Part shown: positions 34,985-43,020 of the stretch, one piece after another
Numbering within the stretch: position 1 is the stretch's first letter
Layout: the number at the start of each line of letters is the position of its first letter
NCBI GenBank assembly: GCA_035577985.1
Contig: DATJZY010000026.1
Span: forward strand, 1-61,263
Direction: 5' to 3'
From: Candidatus Eisenbacteria bacterium
GTDB taxonomy: Bacteria > Desulfobacterota > Binatia > DP-6
DNA length: 61,263 bases
Translations under genes and position numbers: made by a program
Notes under the pieces: model-generated
What the model was told of the DNA's origin: nothing
The model's database searches: none
The model's input: only the letters and a program-made list of their open reading frames with translations

Positions 34985-35980
34985 TTACCCGGCGGCGAGC
35001 GTGCGGGCGAGCAGAACGATCGACGCCGGGGCGGAACCCTCGGCCTTGTTGTTGACGACGACGAAGGCGCGGCGCCCCGCTGCGAGGGCGCTGCGGCATT
35101 GCGCGCCGATCGCCTCGCGCGTCGCCGGATCGGGATCGACGACGCGGTCGAAGGGCCGATAGCGCTCGCGCGCCGCTTCGTATTCCTGCCCGGCGCCGAG
35201 CATCCAGCGCACGACGAGCGTGGGCGCATGATCGCTCCCGAGCTGCCGCGCCTGCTCGCCGAGCGGTGGCATGGTCGGGTGCACGGTGAGGCACGGCACG
35301 GCGCCGGTGTCGGCGAGCGCGCTGGCGACGTCGGCGGACAGGAGCTCGCGATTGCGCAGCTCGACGGCGTAGGTCGGCCCGGCGGGGAGCCCGCGCAGGA
35401 ACGCCCGCAGGCGCATCGCGAAGCGTGCCGGGCCGCCGAGGTTCGCCGGCGGCTGCGGCGGAAGCTGGAAGACGATCGGGCCGAGCGCCGTCGCGAGGCC
35501 CGCAACGAGGGGCCGCAGCAGCGCCGCCGCCACCTGCTCGGCGTCGAGGAAGGCGGGGTTCGGTCGTCCGGCCTGCGACCCGTAGCGCTCGTGACGCGGG
35601 AAGACGGCGAGCGTGGAGGTCTCGAGCGCCTTCACGAGGAAGCGGAACGCAGCCGGCACCTGGCGCGCGAGATCCTCCAGCGCCTCGCGCGTCATGGGCG
35701 CGTAGAAGGTGCGATCGAGCCCGACGGTGCGCAGCAGCGGATGCTGCGCGTAGGCGGCGAGGCCGTGTCGGGCCAGCGTCGGCGCGGTAACCTCGCGGTC
35801 GTAGACGAGGCCGCGCCATCCGGGGAACGACCAGGACGAGGTGCCGAGGTAGAGCTGCTCGGGGAGGCGCCGCGCGAGGTCCACGAGCTCGGGATCGATC
35901 GGCGCCGGTCCGATCGGCCCCGGTCGCGGCGTGCGCGGCGGGGCGCCGCCGAAGAGATCGAGCTGCGACCTCTCCGCCAC
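34985..35980 (-). CDS. DUF72 domain protein (TIM-barrel, YecE-like)
   Basis: A 331-residue protein of the DUF72 family: Leu-Gly-Thr-Ser-Ser-Trp-Ser-Phe-Pro-Gly-Trp, Phe-Tyr-Ala-Pro-Met, Phe-Gln-Leu-Pro-Pro, Tyr-Ala-Val-Glu-Leu-Arg-Asn, and a C-terminal Val-Val-Asn-Asn-Lys-Ala-Glu-Gly-Ser-Ala-Pro. The last is typical of DUF72. Function is unknown for the family. GTG start overlaps the acyl-CoA ligase stop by 1 nt (TAGTG), so translation is coupled. An N-terminal Pro-rich leader of about 40 residues precedes the barrel. Confidence 0.9.
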   Translation of the reverse strand: MAERSQLDLFGGAPPRTPRPGPIGPAPIDPELVDLARRLPEQLYLGTSSWSFPGWRGLVYDREVTAPTLARHGLAAYAQHPLLRTVGLDRTFYAPMTREALEDLARQVPAAFRFLVKALETSTLAVFPRHERYGSQAGRPNPAFLDAEQVAAALLRPLVAGLATALGPIVFQLPPQPPANLGGPARFAMRLRAFLRGLPAGPTYAVELRNRELLSADVASALADTGAVPCLTVHPTMPPLGEQARQLGSDHAPTLVVRWMLGAGQEYEAARERYRPFDRVVDPDPATREAIGAQCRSALAAGRRAFVVVNNKAEGSAPASIVLLARTLAAG

Positions 35981-37791
35981 TACCGGTCGAGGACGTCGAG
36001 CTTCTCGGCGGCGGCGAACTCGGCGCGCAGCTTCGCATAGTCGGCCGCTCCGAGCGGCCGGTAGGCGGCGTCGCCGCGCGTCCGGAAGAAGAGCGGCGCA
36101 TCGCCGAGACGCCCGCGATCGAAGTGGACGGCCTTCAGGTTGCGCACCAGGATCTTCTCGGTCTGCGTGTACTCGAACTCGTCCACGATGCGGACGAAGT
36201 CGGGGAACCACTTGCGGTCCATGCCGCCGTTCGTGACCAGGTCCTCGCAGTAGTCGAAGAAGCCCTTGGGATCGAAGCGCACGCCGGGACGGAGCTTCAA
36301 CGCCACCATGACGAGCTCGTCGGAGACCGCGCAGGGGACACCGTACGCGGCGGCGAGCACGATGTCGGGGTGCTCCTGGACGAGGCGCGCCACCTGGAGC
36401 GCCGAGAAGTTCTCGCCGTCCTTCCGGATCCAGTCGTCCGTGCGGCCGTCGAAGAAGAGGAAGCGCTGGCCGTCGCGCTCGACGACGTGACCGAGGTCCC
36501 CCGAGTGGTACACGCCGTCGCGGTACTTCGAGCGGTTCGCCTCGGGATTGTCGAAGTACCCCTGGAAGAGCGACGTGTCGGGCGCGACGCGACAGATCTC
36601 GCCGACCGCGTCGGCGTAGTTGAGGATCTTGCCGTCGGAGCCGAGGCGGGCGGGCGGGCATTCCTCGCCGCGCTCGTTCAGGATCTTCACGGCCGCGTCG
36701 GTGATCTCGCCGACCGAGCCGCGGGGGTCCGTCTTCTTGCGGAAGGTGCTGATCGCGGCCTCGGTCGAGCCGTAGAGCTCGAACATCTCCTCGAGCCCGA
36801 GCCACTTCATGAAGCGCTCGATGTCGGGCGCGGCGGCGCCGTTGCCGAGGGCGTAGCGGAGCTTGTTCTCGGGGTTGTTCGTCACCTCGGCGGCGATGCG
36901 GGCTTCGTCGCCGCCGTAATGCTTCTCGATCGCGCCCAGCACGTAGTGCACCGGCTCGCCGACGTAGTTCCAGTACGTGACGCCGTGGCGCAGGCAGTCG
37001 GGGACGAAGCTCGACGCGCTGAAGCGCTCGCGGAGCGCGAGCTTGCCGCCGACGTGGAAGGCCGGATGGAAGCCGAGATAGAGCGCGTTCGAGTGGAAGA
37101 GCGGCATGCAGGCGTAGCCGGTGTCGTTCTCGTCGAGGCCGAGGTTCCCGGACACCACCATGCCGATGGCGAGCATCTTCATATGGTTGTTGACGATGCC
37201 CTTCGGGAGTCCGGTCGTGCCGGAGGTGTAGATGACGATGAGGGGCTGCTGCATGTCGACGTCGACGCCGGGCGTGTCGAGCGACTTCGATCCGTCGCCG
37301 ACCTCGCGCGCGACGGCGGCCATGAGGTCGTTCTCGGGCGCGTCGGCCTGCGTGCGCAGGACGAGCACGTTCTCCGGCGCGACGTGGCGGAGCTGGCCGC
37401 GCACCTTCTCGAGCTCGGAGACGAGACGCTGGTCGACGACCACGAGGCGCGCCCGCGACTGGTTCAGCACGCCCGCGAGCGTGTCGCCGCGCAGCCCGGT
37501 GTTGACGCCGAAGAGGGTGCAGCCGAGGTAGCCGCAGCCGCCGTAGAGGGCGAGCAGCTCGAGGTGGTTCTCGAGCACCATCGCGACGTGCCCGGGACGG
37601 GCGTCGTCGATGGGGCCGAGGCGGCGCCGCAGGAAGTGCGCGAGGCGCACCGATTCGTCGCGATAGCGCGCGTACGTCCAGGTGCGATCGCCCTGGTGCA
37701 GCAGGTCGCGGCCACCGAGCTCGGGGTGCGCGGCCCGCGCGTCCGTCTGGACGCCCAGGGTGAAGGGTGGGGGAAAGCTGAAACGCGGCAT
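35980..37791 (-). CDS. Very-long-chain/fatty-acyl-CoA ligase (AMP-binding, FATP-like)
   Basis: A 603-residue adenylate-forming enzyme activating a fatty acid to its CoA thioester. Seen: P-loop Tyr-Thr-Ser-Gly-Thr-Thr-Gly-Leu-Pro-Lys-Gly (about 200), Tyr-Gly-Ser-Thr-Glu-Ala, Gly-Val-Tyr-His-Ser-Gly-Asp-Leu-Gly, and Asp-Asp-Trp-Ile-Arg-Lys-Asp-Gly-Glu-Asn-Phe (hinge with catalytic Lys). The sequence resembles FATP-type ligases more than FadD. It heads the minus-strand cluster and would feed the acyl-CoA dehydrogenases and hydratase of this window. Divergent from the NTF2-like gene (52 nt between). Confidence 0.9.
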   Translation of the reverse strand: MPRFSFPPPFTLGVQTDARAAHPELGGRDLLHQGDRTWTYARYRDESVRLAHFLRRRLGPIDDARPGHVAMVLENHLELLALYGGCGYLGCTLFGVNTGLRGDTLAGVLNQSRARLVVVDQRLVSELEKVRGQLRHVAPENVLVLRTQADAPENDLMAAVAREVGDGSKSLDTPGVDVDMQQPLIVIYTSGTTGLPKGIVNNHMKMLAIGMVVSGNLGLDENDTGYACMPLFHSNALYLGFHPAFHVGGKLALRERFSASSFVPDCLRHGVTYWNYVGEPVHYVLGAIEKHYGGDEARIAAEVTNNPENKLRYALGNGAAAPDIERFMKWLGLEEMFELYGSTEAAISTFRKKTDPRGSVGEITDAAVKILNERGEECPPARLGSDGKILNYADAVGEICRVAPDTSLFQGYFDNPEANRSKYRDGVYHSGDLGHVVERDGQRFLFFDGRTDDWIRKDGENFSALQVARLVQEHPDIVLAAAYGVPCAVSDELVMVALKLRPGVRFDPKGFFDYCEDLVTNGGMDRKWFPDFVRIVDEFEYTQTEKILVRNLKAVHFDRGRLGDAPLFFRTRGDAAYRPLGAADYAKLRAEFAAAEKLDVLDR

Positions 37792-37843
37792 GGCGATCGG
37801 ATCCTATAGCAGCGTCGCGTGCCGGCGTGCTACGGACGCCCCC

Positions 37844-38371
37844 ATGGGCACGAAGCACTCCCGGGACGAGATCGAGTCGGCGTTCGTCCACTACTGGCAG
37901 TGCGGGGCCGTGGGCGAGGACTGGGACGCGTGGGCCGACTGCTTCACCGAGGACGTCGTCTACGTCGAGCACGTGCTCGGTTCGATGCACGGGCGCGAGG
38001 CGGTGCGGGCCTGGATCAAGCCGATCATGGCGCAGTTCGGCGAGCTCTACACGGCCTACGAGTGGCACATGGTCGATCCGGGCACGGGTCGCGTCTGCGT
38101 CTACATGCAGAACCGCCGCGACCATCCGAGCGGCGAGGGGACGATCGACTTCCCGGGCATCACGATCCTGCACTACGCCGGCGACGGGCGCTTCGACATG
38201 GAAGAGGACTTCTGGGCGGTGCCGCAGGCGCAGAAGTCGAGCGAGGACTACAAGGCCGCCTGCGCGAAGTACGACCCGGCGCATGCGAAGAAGCAGACCC
38301 GCCGGCACTGGGGCAACGGTCCCGGGTGGACGCGCGGCGGCCCGTCGTTCGCCGAGCGACACCGGCGCTAG
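37844..38371 (+). CDS. NTF2/SnoaL-like protein, paralog 1
   Basis: A 175-residue cone-fold protein: Trp-Asp-Ala-Trp-Ala-Asp-Cys-Phe-Thr-Glu-Asp, Met-His-Gly-Arg-Glu-Ala-Val-Arg, and the conserved Gln-Asn-Arg-Arg-Asp-His-Pro-Ser-Gly. It is about half identical to the gene at 43021. Such proteins are isomerases, dehydratases or ligand-binding scaffolds; the pocket Asp/His pattern is compatible with a steroid- or polyketide-type isomerase but nothing proves it. Its stop is followed exactly 4 nt later by hairpin A of repeat copy 1. Confidence 0.8.
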   Translation: MGTKHSRDEIESAFVHYWQCGAVGEDWDAWADCFTEDVVYVEHVLGSMHGREAVRAWIKPIMAQFGELYTAYEWHMVDPGTGRVCVYMQNRRDHPSGEGTIDFPGITILHYAGDGRFDMEEDFWAVPQAQKSSEDYKAACAKYDPAHAKKQTRRHWGNGPGWTRGGPSFAERHRR

Positions 38372-38375
38372 GAAA

Positions 38376-38486
38376 CCGACCCAAGACTACGTCTTGGGTC
38401 GGGGTGGGACGCGAGGGTGTCGCGTGGGTGGCACGCGCGACCGGCGTGCCGCGGCCAGCAAGGCTGGCGCGGCAGACGGGGTACGC
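38376..38486 (-). repeat. Stop-anchored double-hairpin repeat, family I copy 1
   Basis: Hairpin A 38376-38402 (12-bp arms CCGACCCAAGAC/GTCTTGGGTCGG, 3-nt loop), conserved spacer core GTGGCACGCGCGACC, hairpin B 38447-38474 (arms TGCCGCGGCCAGC/GCTGGCGCGGCA with one bulged base). Hairpin A begins 4 nt after the NTF2-like stop. Strand is given for the B-to-A reading of the element. Confidence 0.9.
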
Positions 38487-38683
38487 CCAAGACGAGAAGG
38501 GCGGCGATCTCGCGCTCGGCCGTCGCAGGTCTCACGCTCCCGAACGCAAATTCCGGAGACGGGTGGCAGGTGATCAAAGCGAGGCACTCCCACATTCTCG
38601 CATGTGCGCGAACCCTCGCGACGGATCGCCGTGTCGCCCACACGTGCCGAGGAGCCACGCAGTCATCTTGCATCACCCCTTCG
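38487..38683. other. Unassigned segment between paired repeats
   Basis: About 200 bp between inverted copies 1 and 2. No gene with a start, ribosome site and family resemblance is visible on either strand. The frames across it are shadows reading the repeats. It is not similar to the shorter segment between copies 4 and 5, so no shared payload is evident. Confidence 0.6.
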
Positions 38684-38788
38684 CGCGTTCCTGATCTGCC
38701 GCGCCAGCTTCGCTGGCCGCGGCATGCCGGGCGCGCGTGCCACGAGGTCCCATACTCGGCCCCGACCCAAGACGTAGTCTTGGGTCGG
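38684..38788 (+). repeat. Stop-anchored double-hairpin repeat, family I copy 2
   Basis: Hairpin B 38697-38724 (TGCCGCGCCAGC/GCTGGCCGCGGCA), spacer core GGGCGCGCGTGCCAC, hairpin A 38762-38788. Inverted relative to copy 1. Hairpin A ends 9 nt from the stop codon of the minus-strand MAPEG gene; an extra TCTTGGGTCA half-arm fills that gap. Confidence 0.9.
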
Positions 38789-38797
38789 TGTCTTGGG

Positions 38798-39211
38798 TCA
38801 GGCGTGCTGCCAGATCGTCAGCAGGAACCCGATCAGGCAGCCGAGCTGGACGAGGAAGAACGTGAAGCGCACGTTGATCGCGACCACGCCGCCGGACGCG
38901 ACGTGCGTCACCGACTGCCCGACGCGCGCCCCGAGGTAGACGCGCGCGAGCGTGTCGAGCGCGGGGACCTTCACACCGGCGACCGTGGCGACGAGGACGA
39001 CGCTCGCGAACAGCGGCAGGTTCTCGAGGCAGTTCAAATGCGCGCGGTTGAGACGCCAGTAGCGGTCGCCGCCGTGCGGGACGCCCGACGGGAAGTCGCC
39101 GGGCTTCGCCCGGCCGCCCAGCACCGCGCCCACGCGGGCACAGGCGATGCCGACCAGCAGCACGAGCGTCCAGAGAACGAACCCGAGCAGGCACGAGAGG
39201 GGCGTCGTCAT
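38798..39211 (-). CDS. MAPEG family membrane protein
   Basis: A 137-residue four-helix membrane protein of the eicosanoid and glutathione metabolism family: Arg-Ala-His-Leu-Asn-Cys-Leu-Glu-Asn-Leu-Pro-Leu-Phe is the canonical loop (Arg-x2-x-Asn-x2-Glu), followed by Ala-Arg-Val-Tyr-Leu-Gly-Ala-Arg. Likely a microsomal-GST-like transferase or an accessory of lipid peroxide removal. ATG at 39211 fits the family start, placing the first helix immediately. Divergent from the phosphatase gene. 3' end faces repeat copy 2. Confidence 0.9.
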   Translation of the reverse strand: MTTPLSCLLGFVLWTLVLLVGIACARVGAVLGGRAKPGDFPSGVPHGGDRYWRLNRAHLNCLENLPLFASVVLVATVAGVKVPALDTLARVYLGARVGQSVTHVASGGVVAINVRFTFFLVQLGCLIGFLLTIWQHA

Positions 39212-39320
39212 GGCGCGCCTCCTAGCGCACGGCCGAGCGGGTGCGCCAGGGCGGCCGAGAAGGTGGGCGATCCGTCCGGCGCGTGCGACGGCGCGCCCGG
39301 CGCGATATAGGACGACCCTC

Positions 39321-40055
39321 ATGCAGCGCCTGATCCCGCTCGAAGGCTGCCTCAACTTCCGCGACCTGGGGGGCTACCCCACCCACGACGGGCGCGTCGT
39401 GCGCTGGCGTCGCATGTTTCGCAGCGACGCGCTCCACCTCCTCAGCGCGAGCGACATCGAGCGGCTGCGCGACGAGATCGGGCTCACCACCGTCGTCGAC
39501 CTGCGCTCGACCGCCGAGCTGCGCGCGGACGGCGACGGGCGGCTGCGGCGCGAGCGCGTGGCGCACCACCACCTGCCGCTCTTCGACGGCGAGTCGATGC
39601 GCTCGGAGGAGGCCGCCGCGACGATCACCCTCGCGGACCGGTACTGGCTCCTCGCCGAGTACGCCAAGGGGAAGATCGCGCGCGTCGTGTCGACGCTCGC
39701 GGGCGCCCCCGGCCCGGCGGTGTATCACTGTGCCGCAGGGAAGGACCGCACCGGCGTCATCTCGGCGGTGCTGCTCGGCGTCCTCGGCGTGCCGGACGAG
39801 GTGATCGTGGCCGACTACGCGGCCACCAAGGAGAACCTCGACGCCATCATCGAGCGGCTGATGGCGACCAGGAGCTACGAGACCGTGCTCTCGAATCTCC
39901 CGCCCGACACCCTCCACGCCGAGGCGGAGACGATGGTCGCGTTCCTCGCGCGCATCCGGGCCGAGTACGGCGACATGCGCGCGTATGCGCGCGCCGCCGG
40001 CGTCGAACCGGATGCGCTCGAGGCGCTCGAGGTACGGCTGCTGGGCTCGGACTAG
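39321..40055 (+). CDS. Tyrosine-protein phosphatase family protein
   Basis: A 244-residue phosphatase of the SIW14/MptpB-like group: Leu-Asn-Phe-Arg-Asp-Leu-Gly-Gly-Tyr at the N-terminus, Val-Asp-Leu-Arg-Ser in the middle and the active-site loop His-Cys-Ala-Ala-Gly-Lys-Asp-Arg-Thr-Gly, with Cys and Arg intact. The CxxxKDR form is typical of enzymes with phosphoinositide or dual-specificity activity. Cytoplasmic by lack of signal. Its last 4 nt overlap the RRM gene convergently. Confidence 0.9.
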   Translation: MQRLIPLEGCLNFRDLGGYPTHDGRVVRWRRMFRSDALHLLSASDIERLRDEIGLTTVVDLRSTAELRADGDGRLRRERVAHHHLPLFDGESMRSEEAAATITLADRYWLLAEYAKGKIARVVSTLAGAPGPAVYHCAAGKDRTGVISAVLLGVLGVPDEVIVADYAATKENLDAIIERLMATRSYETVLSNLPPDTLHAEAETMVAFLARIRAEYGDMRAYARAAGVEPDALEALEVRLLGSD

Positions 40056-40405
40056 AAGCGGGAACGCCCGCCGCCGCCGAAGCCGCCGCGGCGCTCGCGG
40101 CCCATGCCGCCGCCACCGCCGCCGCCGAATCCACCGCGCGGCCGGGCATCGCGTGGTGCCCGCTCCCGCGCCTCGCTCACGTTGATCGTACGTCCCTGGA
40201 GCTCGCGGCCGTTGAGCTCCTGGATGGCGCGCTCGGCGTCGCCCGCCGAGGCCATCTCCACGAATCCGAAGCCGCGCGACCGGCCCGTCTCGCGGTCGGT
40301 GACCACCTGAGCCGAAGTCGTCTCGCCGATCTGGCGGAAATGCGCTTCGAGATCCTGGCTCGTGGTCTGGTACGAAAGATTACCTACGAATAGCTTGGTC
40401 CCCAC
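40052..40405 (-). CDS. RRM-domain RNA-binding protein
   Basis: A 117-residue protein with one RRM: RNP2 Leu-Phe-Val-Gly-Asn-Leu (5-10) and RNP1 Arg-Gly-Phe-Gly-Phe-Val-Glu-Met (44-51), then a Gly/Arg/Phe-rich tail (residues 90-117, Gly-Gly-Phe-Gly repeats) as in cyanobacterial and deltaproteobacterial cold-induced Rbp proteins. Binds single-stranded RNA. GTG at 40405 with GGAG upstream. The tail is low complexity and may drive condensation or further RNA contacts. Possibly cold-regulated; see the 5' hairpin. Confidence 0.93.
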   Translation of the reverse strand: MGTKLFVGNLSYQTTSQDLEAHFRQIGETTSAQVVTDRETGRSRGFGFVEMASAGDAERAIQELNGRELQGRTINVSEARERAPRDARPRGGFGGGGGGGMGRERRGGFGGGGRSRF

Positions 40406-40418
40406 TTCTCGCTCCTGA

Positions 40419-40435
40419 GCCCGCTCCTGGCGGGC
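40419..40435 (-). promoter_or_regulatory. Small 5'UTR hairpin upstream of the RRM gene
   Basis: In the minus-strand leader, GCCCGC-CAGGA-GCGGGC forms a 6-bp stem whose loop shows AGGA, a Shine-Dalgarno-like sequence; a second AGGAGCG lies immediately downstream before the GTG. This duplicated ribosome-site layout could allow translational control. Inference only. Confidence 0.4.
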
Positions 40436-40607
40436 ATGTTATTGTCTCGGTTGCCTGAGCGAGAGGGCCCGTCACCCACGAGTTGGTGCGGGCATGATCG
40501 CGCGCAAACACAGAGAACGGGTTGCCCTATGGCATCATTGCCGCCGTGGCGCAATGGCCCTCCCGTCCGTTGACTCGGAGACGAATCCGGCGCATCACGG
40601 CCGGCCA

Positions 40608-41189
40608 ATGCGGATTTTGCGGGGAATCGGGGTGGCGTTCCTGTGGCTGTTCGGCTGGCGCCTGGAGGGCGAGATCCCGCCCGGGCTCGAAAAGAGTGTC
40701 GCGATCGCGGCCCCGCACACGACCAACTGGGACCTGCCGTTCATGCTCGCCGTCTCCTGGGCGCTCGGCGTCCACCCGGCCTGGCTCGGCAAGCGGGAGC
40801 TCTTCCGCTGGCCGTTCGGCTGGCTCATGCGCGGTCTGGGTGGCGTCCCGGTCGACCGCGACCGCCGCACGAATCTGGTCGACCAGGCGATCCAGCGCCT
40901 GGCCGAGGCCGACCGACTCTTCCTCGTGATCCCCCCGTCGGGGACCCGCAGCCGCGCCTCCCACTGGAAGTCGGGCTTCTACCACATCGCCCGCGGCGCC
41001 CGCGTCCCGATCGTCTGCGCGTTCCTCGACTACAGCCGCAAAGTCGGCGGCGTGGGCCTGATCTTCACCCCGACGGCCGACCTCGGCGCCGACATGGACC
41101 GTCTGCGCGTCTTCTACCGCGACATCCGCGGGCGGTATCCTTCTCTCGAGACGCCGGTGCGCCTCTCGGAAGAGGACGCTGCGGCGTGA
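40608..41189 (+). CDS. 1-acylglycerol-3-phosphate acyltransferase-like protein
   Basis: A 193-residue PlsC-like enzyme: Pro-His-Thr-Thr-Asn-Trp-Asp-Leu-Pro (HX4D), Lys-Arg-Glu-Leu-Phe-Arg-Trp-Pro-Phe-Gly, Gly-Gly-Val-Pro-Val-Asp-Arg, and Ile-Pro-Pro-Ser-Gly-Thr-Arg-Ser (in place of FPEGTR). This is the ABO13168-type lysophospholipid acyltransferase branch. ATG 40608 starts Met-Arg-Ile-Leu-Arg-Gly, as in relatives; further in-frame starts exist at 40554 and 40494. One N-terminal amphipathic helix. A second PlsC domain is in the fusion at 20187. Family II repeat begins 21 nt past the stop. Confidence 0.9.
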   Translation: MRILRGIGVAFLWLFGWRLEGEIPPGLEKSVAIAAPHTTNWDLPFMLAVSWALGVHPAWLGKRELFRWPFGWLMRGLGGVPVDRDRRTNLVDQAIQRLAEADRLFLVIPPSGTRSRASHWKSGFYHIARGARVPIVCAFLDYSRKVGGVGLIFTPTADLGADMDRLRVFYRDIRGRYPSLETPVRLSEEDAAA

Positions 41190-41210
41190 CGGTCTTCGCC
41201 TGATCCGCTC

Positions 41211-41348
41211 GCGGAGGGGGCGGGGTCACCCTCTTCGCTCGCGGTCCTCGGCCCGTGCGCGCGGCGTAGGCCGCGGCGCCGGTAACGCAAACCGTTGCGC
41301 GCGCATGGGCCTGCGGGCTCGCTCCGAGGGTGGCCCCGCCCCCTCTGC
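41211..41348 (+). repeat. Covarying long-arm hairpin element, family II copy 1
   Basis: 23-nt outer arms (41211-41233 and 41326-41348) pair with only two G-T wobbles; 92-nt middle. The middle begins TTCGCTCGCGGTCCTCGG and ends CCTGCGGGCTCGCTCC, shared in reverse complement with copy 2, while the outer arms are different in sequence but paired. Confidence 0.88.
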
Positions 41349-41454
41349 GAGGGCGCAGTCGGGAACGTCATAGGCAGCGGTCATCGCCGGAGGATCGGTC
41401 GCTCGCGAGCGGGACCTTCGGCGGCTGTCGCAGCGGCGCTTTGCGAAGCGGATG

Positions 41455-41587
41455 GCGGGCGGCGGGGTGTCGCTCGGAGCGAGCCCGCAGGGCCTTGCGC
41501 GCGCAACGATTGGCGGCAGGGTGTGTCGGCCTACGCGGCGCGCATGGCCCGAGGACCGCGAGCGAAGAGCGACACCCCGCCGCCCGC
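41455..41587 (-). repeat. Covarying long-arm hairpin element, family II copy 2
   Basis: Perfect 21-bp outer arms (41455-41475 and 41567-41587), 91-nt middle, inverted relative to copy 1. Imperfect outer extension GATGG/CCATC reaches 41451 and 41597. The right side abuts the stop codon of the SDR gene at 41596-41598. The 106-nt spacer between copies holds the 12-bp palindrome CGCTCGCGAGCG and no gene. Confidence 0.88.
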
Positions 41588-41595
41588 GACCGCCA

Positions 41596-42498
41596 TCACA
41601 GGAAACCGGGCTCCCGCGGCGAGTCCCCGAAGAGCTCGGCCTTGCGCCGAATCAGATCCTCCGCGGTGATCGCGCCCCCGTCCTTGGTGATCTGGTTCAC
41701 GATGTGCCAGCCGCGCACGAGGACGACCTGGCCACCCCAGACGACGAAGCCCTGGCCGTTGAAGTCGCTCGCGTGCTCGCTCGCGAGGAAGACGACCAGC
41801 TCCGCGGGCCACGCCGGGTGGAACATGTCGAAGCCGGACTCGGGCTCGTCGAACATCGCGTGGTTGGGCATCGAGAGGGTCATGCGCGTGCGCGCCCGCG
41901 GCGCGATGAAGTTCGCCCGCACGCCATACTTCCCCATCTCGCGCGCGGTGCTGATCGTGAGCGCGGCGATGGCGGCCTTGGCCATGGCGTAGTTCGCATT
42001 GCCGGCCGAGCCCATGAGGCCGGCCTCGGACGACGTGTTGATCACGCGCCCATAGGCCGTGCCGTCGCGCTTGGCGAGCTCGCGCCAGCGCTCGCAGGCG
42101 TGGCGGATCATCGCGAAGTGGCCCTTGCAGTGGACCCGCATCACCAGGTCGAACTCCTCCTCGGACATGTTGAAGCTCATCCGATCGCGGAGGACGCCCG
42201 CGTTGTTGACGACGATGTCCAGGCGGCCGTGCTGATCGTACGCCTGCTCGACGGTCCGCCGCGCGCCGTTCCAGTCCGAGATGTCCTCGCGGTTCGCGCT
42301 CGCGCTGCCGCCGGCGGCCTCGATCGCGCCCACGACCTCGTCGGCAGGCGACACGTCCTTGCCCTCGCCCGAGAGCGACGCGCCGATGTCGTTCACGATG
42401 ACCTTCGCGCCGTGCCGCGCGAGCGCGAGCGCCTCCTCGCGGCCGAGGCCACGCCCCGCGCCGGTCACGATCGCCACTTTTCCGTCGAGCAGACCCAT
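41596..42498 (-). CDS. Short-chain dehydrogenase/reductase (SDR)
   Basis: A 300-residue classical SDR: Thr-Gly-Ala-Gly-Arg-Gly-Leu-Gly (NAD(P) loop, 12-19), Asn-Asn-Ala-Gly-Val, catalytic Ser in Ile-Asn-Thr-Ser-Ser-Glu-Ala-Gly and Tyr-Ala-Met-Ala-Lys. The long C-terminal tail (after about 225) is typical of MFE-2/HSD17B4-like SDRs acting on 3-hydroxyacyl-CoA. That fits the lipid genes nearby. Divergent from the small NTF2-like gene, and convergent with the acyltransferase across the family II repeats. Confidence 0.92.
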   Translation of the reverse strand: MGLLDGKVAIVTGAGRGLGREEALALARHGAKVIVNDIGASLSGEGKDVSPADEVVGAIEAAGGSASANREDISDWNGARRTVEQAYDQHGRLDIVVNNAGVLRDRMSFNMSEEEFDLVMRVHCKGHFAMIRHACERWRELAKRDGTAYGRVINTSSEAGLMGSAGNANYAMAKAAIAALTISTAREMGKYGVRANFIAPRARTRMTLSMPNHAMFDEPESGFDMFHPAWPAELVVFLASEHASDFNGQGFVVWGGQVVLVRGWHIVNQITKDGGAITAEDLIRRKAELFGDSPREPGFL

Positions 42499-42576
42499 GC
42501 GGCTCGCGTAGCCCACGCGCGGGGCGAGGGTCAAGGATTGCGCGACGGCGGGAAAAGATGCGAGGGTCGGCCCCCG

Positions 42577-43008
42577 ATGCAGGACGGCCGGACCGCGATC
42601 GCGACGCTCGTCTTCACCTACGCCGAATGCATCGACACGGGCGATCTCGACGGTCTCGCGGGCCTCTTCGAGCGCGCCGTCTTCCGTTCGGATCGCGGCG
42701 GGCACTACGAGGGATCGGCGGCGGTGCGCGAGGTGATGGGTCGTCTCGTCATCCTGCACGCGGATGGCACGCCGCGCACCAAGCACGTGACGACCAACCT
42801 CGTCGTCGACGTCGACGAGGCGGCGGGGACGGCGACGGCCCGCTCGTACTTCACGGTCTTCCAGGCGACGCCGTCCGTTCCGCTGCAGCCGATCGTCGCG
42901 GGGCGCTACCACGATCGCTTCGTGCGCGACGACGGCCGCTGGCGGTTCGCCGATCGCCTCGTCTTCATGGACCTCGTGGGCAATCTCAGCGATCATCTAC
43001 GCACCTGA
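42577..43008 (+). CDS. SnoaL/NTF2-like protein, small
   Basis: A 143-residue cone-fold protein of the SnoaL-like type: Phe-Thr-Tyr-Ala-Glu-Cys-Ile-Asp-Thr-Gly-Asp-Leu-Asp-Gly-Leu, Phe-Arg-Ser-Asp-Arg-Gly-Gly-His-Tyr, and Gly-Arg-Tyr-His-Asp-Arg-Phe. Only distantly related to the two larger NTF2-like paralogs. It lies 12 nt ahead of paralog 2, so the two are likely an operon. Enzymatic or binding role unknown. Confidence 0.82.
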   Translation: MQDGRTAIATLVFTYAECIDTGDLDGLAGLFERAVFRSDRGGHYEGSAAVREVMGRLVILHADGTPRTKHVTTNLVVDVDEAAGTATARSYFTVFQATPSVPLQPIVAGRYHDRFVRDDGRWRFADRLVFMDLVGNLSDHLRT

Positions 43009-43020
43009 GGGAGGAGCACG

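Noticed and set aside
38376..38788. Simple insertion sequence or MITE with long inverted ends
   Set aside because: The pair looks like long inverted repeats, but the single copy at 47460, the differing interiors and the stop-codon rule argue for independent gene-end units. No target-site duplication or transposase was seen. Not fully excluded.
38417..39310. Apparent 297-codon gene across the repeats into the MAPEG region
   Set aside because: Reads through repeat units and then antisense to MAPEG; no start context and no recognisable motif.
41596..42996. Extension of the SDR upstream to a much longer protein
   Set aside because: The NAD-binding loop begins 12 residues after ATG 42498, as in the family; upstream sequence is antisense to the SnoaL-like gene.
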